Assembly: GCF_004016445.2 (NCBI RefSeq)
Contig: NZ_SADT02000001.1
Location: 105,630-169,629, forward strand
Source: Mesorhizobium sp. M2E.F.Ca.ET.219.01.1.1
GTDB taxonomy: Bacteria; Pseudomonadota; Alphaproteobacteria; Rhizobiales; Rhizobiaceae
Reading direction: 5' to 3'
DNA: 64,000 nt
In this document: in pieces, positions 32,811 to 41,584 of the stretch
How positions within the stretch are numbered: the stretch's first letter is position 1
How the letters are laid out: each line of letters opens with the position of its first letter
Translations under genes and position numbers: made by a program
Notes under the pieces: model-generated
The model's input: the letters and a program-made list of their open reading frames with translations, nothing else
Told to the model about the DNA's origin: nothing
Databases searched by the model: none

Positions 32811-33014
32811 ATGGCAGAGCGCAAACCGATGGAAAGCGCCCCGAAGGACGGCTCGAAGGTCACCATCCTGTGGAGGGACGGCGACGGCGTCGTCAATGAA
32901 TCCGTCGGCCAGTATCGCGACGGTGGCTGGTGGGTCTACACCGACCGCAACACGCAAAAGAAGGTCGATCCGACCAGCTGGCGTCCGGCATCGGGTGACG
33001 ACGACGACCAGTAG
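32811..33014 (+). CDS. Small conserved hypothetical protein
   Basis: This 67-aa acidic protein starts at ATG 32811 after GGAGGGAGTGAG. It begins ERKPMESAPKDGSKVTILWRDGDG, has a Trp-rich centre (GGWWVYTD) and ends in SGDDDDQ. The pattern PMESAPKDG...W..Y is seen in many short alphaproteobacterial and phage-related proteins of unknown function. No membrane segment, no signal peptide. Good ribosome site and codon pattern support a real gene; function unknown. Confidence 0.75.
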   Translation: MAERKPMESAPKDGSKVTILWRDGDGVVNESVGQYRDGGWWVYTDRNTQKKVDPTSWRPASGDDDDQ

Positions 33015-33070
33015 GCGACCGCGGCCTGCCATGTCAAAGCAGGCGTGACTGTCGCAATGAGGGGACGCGA

Positions 33071-33217
33071 ATGAGGCAGAACACGCTCTATCTCATCATC
33101 GGAGCACTGGTCGCGGTGATCATCGCGCTCGGCATCTATGTCTATCGCGAGCAGACCAGGCCGAAAGGCGTCGAGCTCAAGATCGACGACAAGGGCATTT
33201 CGATCCAGCAGAATTGA
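33071..33217 (+). CDS. Small single-pass membrane protein (48 aa)
   Basis: ATG 33071, after GAGGGGACGCG, opens a 48-aa ORF: an N-terminal helix (LYLIIGALVAVIIALGIYVY, residues about 6-25) then a basic and acidic C-terminal part containing KGVELKIDDKGISIQ. Such proteins are widespread in rhizobia without known function. It ends about 40 bp before the decayed copy of the PBP promoter, so it may once have been the immediate upstream neighbour of the PBP gene. Confidence 0.75.
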   Translation: MRQNTLYLIIGALVAVIIALGIYVYREQTRPKGVELKIDDKGISIQQN

Positions 33218-33255
33218 ACGGCTTGCAGCCTGGCCCGGAAAGTCGGGCAATCACA

Positions 33256-33419
33256 TCGATTTTCCGCACTTAACCCGCCTTTAAGCCATCACATCTACTC
33301 TGCAACCCGAACGCCATCGGCGCCGGACAGGCACGCAAGAGCCCATGGCGAACCGCAGGGACAGTCGCATCGAACCGAGCTTCGGGGGCGCACCGAGCGC
33401 GCATGCGGCAGCGACTTAA
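33256..33419 (+). pseudogene. Decayed second copy of the PBP promoter and 5' coding end
   Basis: Bases 33256-33384 align with 36549-36679 upstream of and into the PBP gene. They share TCGATTTT, a TTAA-N7-TTAA box, CATCTACTC, AACCCGAACGCCATCGG and then the start codon. Over the first 40 coding bases only two differ, both translating to MANRRDSRIEPSF. After that the copy diverges and stops at TAA 33417-33419 (24 codons). It is a relic of duplication, probably made when the acyltransferase and cyclase genes were inserted. Confidence 0.88.
33270..33284. promoter_or_regulatory. CtrA-like box in the decayed PBP promoter copy
   Basis: TTAA-CCCGCCT-TTAA matches the TTAA-N7-TTAA(C) layout of CtrA sites. 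It lies in the duplicated segment, about 75 bp before the relic start codon, and could still influence the acyltransferase gene downstream. Confidence 0.5.
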
Positions 33420-33476
33420 GGTCGGGGATCGCTCGGAATCGGTGGCCGGCAAGGCGCGGGAGCGCGTGATCTCGAA

Positions 33477-34610
33477 ATGAAGTCCTCGACCGGAGAATAC
33501 TATCCAGCGCTGGATCATATCCGTGGCCTGGCGGCCTTTCTGGTCTTCACCTTTCACTTCCTCCATGCATCTCCGGACGGGCCGGTCGCCTATGGCTTCG
33601 TGCCGGCTCTACCCTTGTTCAGCATCCTGGACGAAGGGCACACCGGCGTCTCGTTGTTCATGGCGCTTTCCGGCTACCTTTTTGCCAAGCTTCTTGACGG
33701 CAAGCAGGTCAGATATCTGCCGTTCTTCGCCAACAGGGCGCTCAGGCTGCTGCCCCTTTTGTTCGCCGTGATTTGCATCGAGGCTTGCCGCAGATATCTG
33801 GCAGGCGAGGACCTCGGCACGTATTTCACCGATGTCGGCAAGGGGGTGATTTTCCCCACGCTTCCCAATGGCGGCTGGTCGGTCACGGTCGAAGCTCATT
33901 TCTACCTGTTGCTGCCATTCCTGCTGATGGCGTCCAGGCGATTCCAGTTTGCCCCGTTGCTGTTCATTGCTGCAGCCATTTTGCTGAGGCTCGCTTTGTA
34001 TGTGCGGTTCGGCGAGGTGCAGTGGGCAGCGTACTGGACAATCATAGGGCATGCGGACCAGTTCCTTGCCGGCATTCTTGCCTTCCACTTTCGCGCCTGT
34101 GCGAAGGGCAGGCACTGGCTGGCGCTGGCCGTTCTTGCGTCATTTTCGGGGTTCTTCTGGTGGTTCGACGCGGCGGGCGGGTTCTACCATCTGGGGCCCC
34201 GCTCGGCGCCGCCCTGGAGATGGGTGATCCTGCCCACCCTGGAGGCTGCTGCCTACGCCTTCGGGATCGCCTACTATGACACGACCTTCGCCAGGGAGCG
34301 AACGAGCCTGCCCTTCAGGATCATGGAGAAGGCCGGATCATACAGTTATTCGATCTACCTGCTGCACCTGTTCTTCGTGCACCAGCTGGCCGCGTTCATC
34401 AACGACAACATCATGGACATCAGCAATTTCTATGTCGCATGCCTCTGGTCGCTGGCATGCTTCCTGGCAACCATCCCGATCGGTCATCTCAGCTATTCCT
34501 GCATCGAAGCGCCGTTCCTGCGCATGCGTCTTCGCTATGCCGTGCTGGCGAGCGCTGATCCGACCCCGGTCAGAGCCAGGCCCGCCGCGGCGGTTTCCCA
34601 GCCGGGCTGA
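33477..34610 (+). CDS. Acyltransferase-3 family membrane protein (OafA/NodX-like)
   Basis: The 377-aa protein begins with the family signature YYPALDHIRGLAAFLVFTFHFLH, whose His and Arg are catalytic in this group. It continues with GVSLFMALSGYLFAK and about ten membrane helices, with WSVTVEAHFYLLLPFLL in the middle. Members O-acetylate or otherwise acylate surface polysaccharides, lipids or Nod factors. The substrate is unknown. Its promoter region is the decayed PBP 5' copy. The C-terminal tail is short and polar. It is convergent with the cyclase gene. Context suggests it arrived with the insertion between the PBP promoter copies. Confidence 0.9.
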   Translation: MKSSTGEYYPALDHIRGLAAFLVFTFHFLHASPDGPVAYGFVPALPLFSILDEGHTGVSLFMALSGYLFAKLLDGKQVRYLPFFANRALRLLPLLFAVICIEACRRYLAGEDLGTYFTDVGKGVIFPTLPNGGWSVTVEAHFYLLLPFLLMASRRFQFAPLLFIAAAILLRLALYVRFGEVQWAAYWTIIGHADQFLAGILAFHFRACAKGRHWLALAVLASFSGFFWWFDAAGGFYHLGPRSAPPWRWVILPTLEAAAYAFGIAYYDTTFARERTSLPFRIMEKAGSYSYSIYLLHLFFVHQLAAFINDNIMDISNFYVACLWSLACFLATIPIGHLSYSCIEAPFLRMRLRYAVLASADPTPVRARPAAAVSQPG

Positions 34611-34663
34611 AAGTGCGACTGAGGCAGCGGCAAGGCGAGGCTTCGCCCCGAGGCGGGCCTCTT

Positions 34664-36367
34664 TCATTTTGCCGGCAAGGCGATCGGCATCGCCGCGCCG
34701 CGCGGAACGACGAGCACGCCGAGTGGGCGTGCGCGGCCGCGGATGTCGATCTCGCGCGCCTCGGCGCCGGGGAGCTCCAGGCCCGAAAGCCGCACCGCCG
34801 CTTCTGAGACGACGATCTCCGCCTCGAATTCCTTCGCCGCGGCCTCCAGCCGGCTGCCGATGTTGACGGTGTCGCCGATCGCGGTCACGTTCATGGCCGC
34901 GCCGTAGCCCATCGAGCCGACGATCGCCTGGCCGACATGGATTCCGATCGCGACATTGATGGTGGCGCGCAGTTCCTCGGCGAGGTCGTCGCTGAGGGTG
35001 CGAACTCCCTCGACGATGGCGCTGGCGGCGGAAAGCGCGTTGCGGCACGCCTCGCCGGGCGTGGTCTCCAGCCCGAACAGCGCCATGGCGCCGTCGCCGA
35101 CGAACTTGTCGAGGCGGCCGCCTGAGCTTTCGACGGCGCGGCCGATCACGCTGAAATAGCGGTTGAGCAGGAAGACCACGTCGAACGGCAGACGCTGGTC
35201 GGCCATCGCGGTGAAGCCGCGCATGTCGCAGAACATCACCGCCAGGACCTTCTCGTGGCCGGGATCGTTGGCGGTTGTGGCGTGCGGACTCTCCGCCGTG
35301 ACCGGCGGCGACAGCAGCGGCGCGACGCGAAGATTGCCGCGCGGCCTGAGCTGGCAGGCGAGCCGCACGTCGCCGTCAGCCGCGATGCGGCGCAGGGTCG
35401 CCGCTTCGATCGGACCGGGCTCCGGCTGCTCGGAAAGGCCGTCAAGCACGCGAATGCGGCAGGTCGAGCAGCGCCCGCGCCCGCCGCACACGGCATAATG
35501 CGCGATGCCGGCCAGCCGGCTGGCATCGAGCACGCTGTAGCCGCGGGGAACGCGCACCTTGCGCCCGCCGGCATAGCGCACCTCAACCAGGTTGCGCCGC
35601 TCGATGCGGTCGCGAACAATGCGCGCCGCCAGCACCAGGACGATCAGTCCTGCAAAGCCGGCATAGATGCCGTTGTCGATGCGGTCCTTGGTTGCCAATG
35701 CCCGGTCGAGAAGGGTTGGCTCGATGGCCTGCGACTGCGGCGGTCCCATCGCCGAGACCTCCTTTCCGGCGCTGGCGAAGCCGAGCAGGGCCAGGACCGG
35801 AACCAGCACCGCCAGGACCAGCAGGGCCGAAGCGGTGCGAGGATACCACTGACGATAGCGCAGCCAGAAGTGGAGGCCGAGGCAGCCATGTGCCCAGATC
35901 ACGACCACCGCGATCGCCTGCCGCACCCCGACCTGTGGGCTCAGGATCCATAGCGAGCGCACCACGAACTCGTAAGTGTCGTTGGCATCGTAAAGGGCGT
36001 GCATGGCACGCGTGCCGACCACGTGTTCCACAATCAGCACCGGAATGGCGAGCCCGAGCAGTATCTGCGCCCACTCCCGCACCGGCATGGCCAGCGTGCG
36101 GCGCTGGTAGAGCGCTAGCAGCGAAAGAGCAAGATGCGTGGCGACTGCGCCGTAAAGGAGCAGAGTGCCGGCCGGGTTGCGCCAGAGCAGCAGGAACGTC
36201 TCGCGTCCCCTATCCGCTGCTTCAAGCGAGATCAGGAGCAACACATGGTTCAGGAAATGCAGCGTCACGAACGCCATAAGCACAAGGCCCGACAGCAGTC
36301 GTGCGTTGCGCAGCCACGCGTCCGGCAGCCATCCTGGCGGCGCTGCTGGAACCTGCAATTGGCTCAT
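34664..36367 (-). CDS. Membrane redox-type adenylate cyclase: six-helix heme-like anchor, [2Fe-2S] ferredoxin domain, class III cyclase
   Basis: From ATG 36365-36367 the protein has 567 aa. Residues 28-250 hold six predicted helices with His residues at 37, 41, 78, 115, 123, 160 and 166, like succinate-dehydrogenase-type diheme b anchors. Residues 265-350 are a plant-type ferredoxin domain with C294-x5-C300-x2-C303-x34-C338. Residues 372-560 are a class III cyclase with metal Asp residues D381 and D425 and the AIGDTVNIGSRLE motif. It resembles S. meliloti CyaC, a quinone-responsive cyclase, as recalled. cAMP output controlled by respiratory redox state is inferred. A start at 36454 is possible. 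Confidence 0.9.
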   Translation of the reverse strand: MSQLQVPAAPPGWLPDAWLRNARLLSGLVLMAFVTLHFLNHVLLLISLEAADRGRETFLLLWRNPAGTLLLYGAVATHLALSLLALYQRRTLAMPVREWAQILLGLAIPVLIVEHVVGTRAMHALYDANDTYEFVVRSLWILSPQVGVRQAIAVVVIWAHGCLGLHFWLRYRQWYPRTASALLVLAVLVPVLALLGFASAGKEVSAMGPPQSQAIEPTLLDRALATKDRIDNGIYAGFAGLIVLVLAARIVRDRIERRNLVEVRYAGGRKVRVPRGYSVLDASRLAGIAHYAVCGGRGRCSTCRIRVLDGLSEQPEPGPIEAATLRRIAADGDVRLACQLRPRGNLRVAPLLSPPVTAESPHATTANDPGHEKVLAVMFCDMRGFTAMADQRLPFDVVFLLNRYFSVIGRAVESSGGRLDKFVGDGAMALFGLETTPGEACRNALSAASAIVEGVRTLSDDLAEELRATINVAIGIHVGQAIVGSMGYGAAMNVTAIGDTVNIGSRLEAAAKEFEAEIVVSEAAVRLSGLELPGAEAREIDIRGRARPLGVLVVPRGAAMPIALPAK

Positions 36368-36563
36368 TTCCGGTGCCTCGAACGATTCGCTGACCAAGAC
36401 ACGCCGGCAATAGCGCCTTCCGGTCAAGATTTGCCGGCGGCGACAATCAGTCAATCAGCCTTGGCGCCTGCCATTCCACGATGTGGTGATGCGTACGCGA
36501 AATCGGGTCCCGATCACGCCATCGCGGGGCATTTGATTTTCAATCGCTTCGATTTTTCCCCAC

Positions 36564-36578
36564 TTAACGCGCCTTTAA
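36564..36578. promoter_or_regulatory. CtrA-like box upstream of the PBP gene
   Basis: TTAA-CGCGCCT-TTAA fits the CtrA consensus spacing (TTAA-N7-TTAAC), though the final C is missing. It lies 62 bp upstream of the PBP start codon and is conserved in the duplicated copy at 33270. Confidence 0.55.
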
Positions 36579-36639
36579 ACCGCCGCATCTACTCTTCAAC
36601 CCGAACGCCATCGGTACCGGGGACAGACAGCTAGAGCGC

Positions 36640-38907
36640 ATGGCGAACCGCAGAGACAGCCGCATCGAACCGAGCTTCGAGGAATCGCCGCGCGCGAAAT
36701 CCTCCGAGGGCTTTTCGGTGAGCGAGGAGGATCGCGTCGTGCCGCGCACCCGCAAATCCGCTGCAAAGGGCAAATCCGCCAAGGCGAAATCACGCGGGCG
36801 TGGCCGCGACCGCAATCGGCGCGGGCTGCTCGGCATTGCTACCCGCCTGTTCTACTGGTGCTTCGTGCTCTGCATCTGGGGCGGTATCGCGGCGGCCGGC
36901 ATCGTCGTCTATTACGGCGCCAAGATGCCGGCGGCGACGACATGGTCGGTCCCGGACCGCGCGCCGAACATCAAGATCGTCTCGGTCGATGGGCAGCTTA
37001 TCGCCAATCGCGGCGCGTCGGGCGGCGAGGCCGTCGGCCTGCACGAGATGTCGCCCTATATCCCGGAGGCCGTCGTCGCCATCGAAGACCGCCGCTTCTA
37101 TTCGCATTTCGGCATCGACCCGATCGGCCTGTCGCGCGCCATGGTCACCAACCTGCTTGGCCGGCATTTCTCACAGGGCGGCTCGACGCTGACGCAGCAG
37201 CTGGCGAAGAATCTGTTCCTGACACCGGACCGCACGTTGGAGCGCAAGGTCCAGGAAGTGCTGCTGGCGCTCTGGCTCGAGCACAAGCACACGAAAGACC
37301 AGATCCTCGAAATGTATCTCAACCGGGTCTATTTCGGCTCGGGCGCCTATGGCGTCGAGGCAGCCTCACGGCGCTATTTCGGCAAGAGCGCGCGCGACGT
37401 GTCGCTTTCGGAGGCAGCCCTGCTGGCAGGCCTGCTCAAGGCGCCGTCGAAACTTTCGCCGGCGCGCGACCCGAAGGCGGCCGAGGAGCGGGCGCAACTG
37501 GTGCTCGCAGCCATGCGCCAGGAAGGCAAGATCAGCGACAAGGAATACAAGACCGCGCTCAGCGCCCCGGCGACGCGCGCGCCGTCCTACTGGACCGGCT
37601 CGGAAAACTATGTCGCCGATACGGTGATGGACGAGCTTCCGGACCTCATCGGCGACGTGCGCGGCGACATAGTCATCGACACCACCGTCGACCTCAACCT
37701 GCAGAAGCTTGCCGAACAGTCGATCCGCCGGCTGATCGACGAGAGCGGCAAGAAGCTCAACGTCACCCAGGGCGCGCTGGTGTCGATTGACGATTCCGGC
37801 GCGGTGCGCGCCATGGTCGGCGGCTATGATTATTCGACCAGCCAGTTCGACCGCGCCTCGGAGGCGCGCCGGCAGCCAGGCTCGGCCTTCAAGCCCTTCG
37901 TCTATATGGCGGCGCTGGAGGCCGGCCGCACGCCGGACAGCATCCGCAACGACGCGCCGATCAAAATCGGCAAATGGACACCCGACAATTACGGCGGCAA
38001 ATATTACGGCAAGGTCACGCTGGCGACCGCGCTTGCCAAGTCGCTCAACTCGGTGGCGGCGCAGCTCACCATGGAAGTCGGCCCCGACGCCGTGGTCGAG
38101 GCCGCGCATCGCATGGGCATCCAGTCGGACCTGCAGGCCAACACCTCGATCGCGCTCGGCACCTCGGAAGTGACGCCGCTGGAGTTGACCTCGGCCTATG
38201 TGCCTTTCGCCAATGGCGGCTACAAGCCGGACATCCACTTCATCCAGCGCATCACGACGGCAAACGGCAAAGTGCTCTACGAGGGAACCACCGGCAGCGC
38301 GCCGCGCGTCATCAAGGCCGATATTGTCGGCATGATGAACTCGATGATGACCGGCACGGTCGAGGTCGGCACCGCCAAGAAGGCGGCTTTCAACTGGCCC
38401 TCGGCCGGCAAGACCGGCACCAGCCAGAACTCGCGCGATGCCTGGTTCGTCGGCTACACCGCCAATCTCACCACGGGCGTGTGGTTCGGCAATGACGACG
38501 GCAGCCCGATGAAGAAGGTCACCGGCGGCGCGCTCCCGGCGCAGGCCTGGCACGAATTCATGGTGGCGGCGCATGAGGGCGTGCCCGTGCGGCCGCTGCC
38601 CGGCACCTGGAAGTCGACGCCGTCCGATACGATCGTGCCGGACGAGATCCCGTCGGCTGACGCTTCGCAGCCGCCCGCGCCGCCCGCGGCTGTCGGCCAG
38701 TCGCAGCCTGCGGCTCAATCGCAGCCCGTTGCCCAGGCGCCCGCGCGCCAGCCGCGTCCAGCCCAGACGGTCGATGCCGAGGGCTTCGACATGCCCAGCG
38801 ACAGCGGATCGACCGCCTCGATCAAGCATCCGGTGCCGCCCGGCGATGTCGGCGGACCGAAGAAAAGGCGGCAGACCTCGATCCTCGATATCCTCGGCGG
38901 GGGTTGA
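36640..38907 (+). CDS. Class A penicillin-binding protein (PBP1A family, bifunctional transglycosylase/transpeptidase)
   Basis: The 755-aa protein has a long basic cytoplasmic N-terminus (residues 1-65, KSAAKGKSAKAKSRGRGRDRNRR), one membrane helix (about 68-92) and a GT51 domain with catalytic E149 (VVAIEDRRF) and QGGSTLTQQLAKNLFL. The transpeptidase has SxxK at S415-K418, SLN at 468-470 and KTGTS at 591-595. A Pro/Ala/Gln-rich tail follows. It polymerises and crosslinks peptidoglycan at the inner membrane. A CtrA-like box lies upstream, which would tie it to the cell cycle. A decayed copy of its 5' end is 3.3 kb upstream. Confidence 0.95.
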   Translation: MANRRDSRIEPSFEESPRAKSSEGFSVSEEDRVVPRTRKSAAKGKSAKAKSRGRGRDRNRRGLLGIATRLFYWCFVLCIWGGIAAAGIVVYYGAKMPAATTWSVPDRAPNIKIVSVDGQLIANRGASGGEAVGLHEMSPYIPEAVVAIEDRRFYSHFGIDPIGLSRAMVTNLLGRHFSQGGSTLTQQLAKNLFLTPDRTLERKVQEVLLALWLEHKHTKDQILEMYLNRVYFGSGAYGVEAASRRYFGKSARDVSLSEAALLAGLLKAPSKLSPARDPKAAEERAQLVLAAMRQEGKISDKEYKTALSAPATRAPSYWTGSENYVADTVMDELPDLIGDVRGDIVIDTTVDLNLQKLAEQSIRRLIDESGKKLNVTQGALVSIDDSGAVRAMVGGYDYSTSQFDRASEARRQPGSAFKPFVYMAALEAGRTPDSIRNDAPIKIGKWTPDNYGGKYYGKVTLATALAKSLNSVAAQLTMEVGPDAVVEAAHRMGIQSDLQANTSIALGTSEVTPLELTSAYVPFANGGYKPDIHFIQRITTANGKVLYEGTTGSAPRVIKADIVGMMNSMMTGTVEVGTAKKAAFNWPSAGKTGTSQNSRDAWFVGYTANLTTGVWFGNDDGSPMKKVTGGALPAQAWHEFMVAAHEGVPVRPLPGTWKSTPSDTIVPDEIPSADASQPPAPPAAVGQSQPAAQSQPVAQAPARQPRPAQTVDAEGFDMPSDSGSTASIKHPVPPGDVGGPKKRRQTSILDILGGG

Positions 38908-38972
38908 GGCGGCAACTTCGCCTCTCGCAATGACCGCCGCCTTCGGCTACATGTCCGGCCGGAGACAAGACC

Positions 38973-39722
38973 ATGGCCGACACCGACAGCAGAAAAACCA
39001 TCGTGCTCACCGGCGCCAGCCGGGGGATCGGCCATGCGACGGTGAAGCGCTTTTCGCGCGAAGGCTGGCGGGTCATCACCTGTTCGCGCCAGGCCTTTGC
39101 CGAGGATTGCCCTTGGCCGGCCGGTCCCGAGGATCACATCAAGGTCGATCTCGCCGACCAGGAGGACGTCGGCATCGCCATCTCGGAAATACGCCATCGT
39201 CTCGAGGCGCATGGCGGGCAGCTGCACGCGCTGGTCAACAATGCCGGCATCTCGCCGAAGCTGAAGGACGGCAGCCGGATGAACTCGATCGAGACGCCGA
39301 TGCATGTCTGGCGCGACGTCTTCCAGGTCAATTTCTTCGCGCCGATCATGCTGGCGAGAGGCCTGTTCAAGGAGCTGGCCGCCGCCAAGGGCTCGATCGT
39401 CAACGTCACCTCGATTGCCGGCACGAGGGTGCACCCGTTCGCCGGCACCGCCTATGCCACATCGAAGGCGGCGCTCGGCTCGCTGACGCGCGAGATGGCG
39501 CATGATTTCGGCCCGCACGGCATCCGCGTCAACGCCATCGCGCCGGGCGAGATCGACACCGCGATCCTCTCGCCAGGCACCGACAGAATAGTCGAGACGA
39601 TCCCGCTGAGAAGGCTGGGCGCCACCTCGGAAGTGGCCGATATCATCTACTTCCTGTGCTCCGGCCAGTCGTCCTACGTGACCGGCTCGGAAATCCACAT
39701 CAATGGCGGCCAGCACGTTTAA
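38973..39722 (+). CDS. Short-chain dehydrogenase/reductase (SDR)
   Basis: The 249-aa protein has the classical SDR motifs: cofactor loop TGASRGIGHA, NNAG (LVNNAGISPK), catalytic Ser in NVTSIAGTRVHPFAG and Tyr-x3-Lys in AYATSKAA, then the IRVNAIAPGEIDT and GSEIHINGGQHV end. It would oxidise or reduce a hydroxy/keto substrate with NAD(P). The substrate is not evident. It lies 65 bp after the PBP gene and ends 6 bp before the convergent quinone-reductase-like gene. Confidence 0.9.
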   Translation: MADTDSRKTIVLTGASRGIGHATVKRFSREGWRVITCSRQAFAEDCPWPAGPEDHIKVDLADQEDVGIAISEIRHRLEAHGGQLHALVNNAGISPKLKDGSRMNSIETPMHVWRDVFQVNFFAPIMLARGLFKELAAAKGSIVNVTSIAGTRVHPFAGTAYATSKAALGSLTREMAHDFGPHGIRVNAIAPGEIDTAILSPGTDRIVETIPLRRLGATSEVADIIYFLCSGQSSYVTGSEIHINGGQHV

Positions 39723-39728
39723 GCCGGT

Positions 39729-40649
39729 TCACCTGGCCACCGTGAGAACAGCCTTGCCGCTGAAGCTGCGCTGCCGCAGCGCATCCAGGGCTTGGCCGAT
39801 CTCCGTCCACGGCACGGTCATGGCCACGCGGGTTTCCAGCCTGCCGGCGGCGACGAGATCGAGCAGGGCGGCTATGTCGGCGCCGATGGCTGAGCCGGAT
39901 GTGTAATAGGCGAAGGTCTGAAGCCGCGCGCCTTCGTGGCCTGGAACGAACTGGCGGAATCCAACCGGCGAGAGCTCGCCGCTGCTCGAGCCGAACATGA
40001 CGATCGTGCCGCCTGGAGCGACGCGTTCAATGGCATGCGTCAGGCTTTCGCCGCCCACGGATTCAGTGATCAGCGAAAACAGCCCCTCGGCCTGCTCGAT
40101 CGACCCGACGACCTGCTCGGCTCCAAGCTCGCGAAGATCCTCGGCATGCCTGGCGGCGGCGACCGCCGTCACCGAAGCGCCTTGCCCGCAGGCGATCTGG
40201 ATCTGGAAGCGGCCGACCGCGCCGCTGGCGCCGGTGATCAGGACCCGCTGGCCGGCGAGATCGCCGCCATGGCGCAAGGTCCGGAGCGCCGTCGTGCCCG
40301 CGACCGGAAGCGTGGCGGCGGAAGCGAAGCTGACACTGTCAGGTATGACGGCGAGACGGTCGGTTGGAACGGCGACACGTTCAGCCCAACCGGCCTGGTC
40401 GACCAAGGCCGCAACACGCGTGCCCGCGGCCGGGCCTGACCCGTCGACCGCCGCGCCTTCGACAATGCCGACGATGTCCTGGCCCGGTATCCAGCCGTCG
40501 GGACGAATGCCGAGCAGGCGCAGCTCACCACGGTTCAACGATGTTGCATGAACAGCCACCAATGCTTCATTCGCGTTGCAGTTTGGCTCGTCGACCTTGG
40601 CGAGCTTCAGCCGGTTGGAACTGTCGGCAGAAATACAGAGTGCGAGCAT
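39729..40649 (-). CDS. Zinc-free medium-chain dehydrogenase, NADPH:quinone reductase-like
   Basis: The 306-aa product starts at ATG 40647-40649, after AAAGGTGGCC; a start at 40784 is open but unsupported. It shows the quinone oxidoreductase pattern SLNRGELRLLG, PGQDIVGIVEGAA, the cofactor site VLITGASGAVGRFQIQIA and GGTIVMFGSSSG, with no zinc-binding cysteines. The family reduces quinones or enones with NADPH. It is divergent from an AraC-family regulator, which probably controls it. Expression may respond to reactive carbonyl or quinone compounds, as inferred from the family. Confidence 0.88.
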   Translation of the reverse strand: MLALCISADSSNRLKLAKVDEPNCNANEALVAVHATSLNRGELRLLGIRPDGWIPGQDIVGIVEGAAVDGSGPAAGTRVAALVDQAGWAERVAVPTDRLAVIPDSVSFASAATLPVAGTTALRTLRHGGDLAGQRVLITGASGAVGRFQIQIACGQGASVTAVAAARHAEDLRELGAEQVVGSIEQAEGLFSLITESVGGESLTHAIERVAPGGTIVMFGSSSGELSPVGFRQFVPGHEGARLQTFAYYTSGSAIGADIAALLDLVAAGRLETRVAMTVPWTEIGQALDALRQRSFSGKAVLTVAR

Positions 40650-40771
40650 TGGCCACCTTTGAAATGACGTCTGGAAGACGAGATCGACTGCGAGATATCG
40701 GCTGACCCTATCGACTTTTGCGGTCGAAAAATTTAGAGATAAAGCCAAATGATCGCTAAAAGACGTCAAGC
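40650..40771. promoter_or_regulatory. Divergent control region of the quinone-reductase-like and AraC genes
   Basis: It holds an inverted pair GACGTCT (about 40668) and AGACGTC (about 40760), and a short palindrome TCGAC-N7-GTCGA near 40713-40729 in an A/T-rich stretch. These are operator candidates for the AraC protein. Confidence 0.4.
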
Positions 40772-41578
40772 ATGAGACAGCCACTCCGCTGGCCCTGGCA
40801 GGATTTCGACGTCGATGACGTGGCCGCGCCGGCGATCGCTGTTGGGGTCGATGTCACCGAGACGAGGGCCGAGGTGCGCGAGCATTGGCACCGCAAAGGT
40901 CAGCTCGTCTTCGCGCTCGGCGGCGGTGTCACCTGCCGGGTTCCCGGCGGGCTTTGGATGGTGCCACCGCATTGCGGGGTCTGGGTCCCGAGCCGCATGG
41001 AGCACAGCAACATCGCGACGGCCAATGCACTGATTTTCTTCGTCTATATCGAACCGGGCGCCGCCGACCTGCCGGACCGCTGCTGCACGCTTTCGATCTC
41101 GCCGCTGCTGCGCGAGCTGATCATCGAGCTGTCGGAATGCGCGCCGGATGATGCGCGGTGCGATTTCCTCGGAAAGGTCCTGCTTGCCGAACTGCCGCTT
41201 ATGCCTGTGCAGCAACTGCATTTGCCGATCTCGGCCGAGCCGCGGATAAGACGGATCGCGGAGGCGCTGGCCGACGACCCTGCAGACCGCAGCACGCTGG
41301 CCGAGTGGGCGGATCGTGTGGCGCTCAGCGAAAGCAGTCTGGCGCGACTCGTCGTGAAGGAGACGGGCCTGAGTTTCGGCCGCTGGCGCCAGCAGCTGCA
41401 TCTGATCGTAGCACTGCGGGAACTGTCCGCCGGCGCCAGCGTGCAGCACGTGTCGGGCGATCTCGGCTATCAATCCGTCACCGCCTTCATCACCATGTTC
41501 AAGAAGGCGCTGGGCAAGCCGCCGGCGAAATATCTCAGCGACATCGCGCAGAATGGTGGTTCCGCGTTCATGGCCTGA
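40772..41578 (+). CDS. AraC-family transcriptional regulator with cupin sensor
   Basis: The 268-aa protein has an N-terminal cupin-like domain (HWHRKGQLVFALGGGVTCRVPGGLWMVPPHCGVWVPSRMEHS) and a C-terminal AraC double helix-turn-helix (residues about 160-260). The AraC signature appears in SLARLVVKETGLSFGRWRQQLHLIVAL and VQHVSGDLGYQSVTAFITMFKKALGKPPAKY. It is divergent from the quinone-reductase-like gene, 122 bp apart, and is its likely regulator. It ends 6 bp before the convergent antiporter gene. Confidence 0.92.
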   Translation: MRQPLRWPWQDFDVDDVAAPAIAVGVDVTETRAEVREHWHRKGQLVFALGGGVTCRVPGGLWMVPPHCGVWVPSRMEHSNIATANALIFFVYIEPGAADLPDRCCTLSISPLLRELIIELSECAPDDARCDFLGKVLLAELPLMPVQQLHLPISAEPRIRRIAEALADDPADRSTLAEWADRVALSESSLARLVVKETGLSFGRWRQQLHLIVALRELSAGASVQHVSGDLGYQSVTAFITMFKKALGKPPAKYLSDIAQNGGSAFMA

Positions 41579-41584
41579 CAGGCA

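Noticed and set aside
33477..34610. Acyltransferase as NodX or another nodulation gene
   Set aside because: The family is broad; there is no nod box, nod genes or symbiosis-island features around it.
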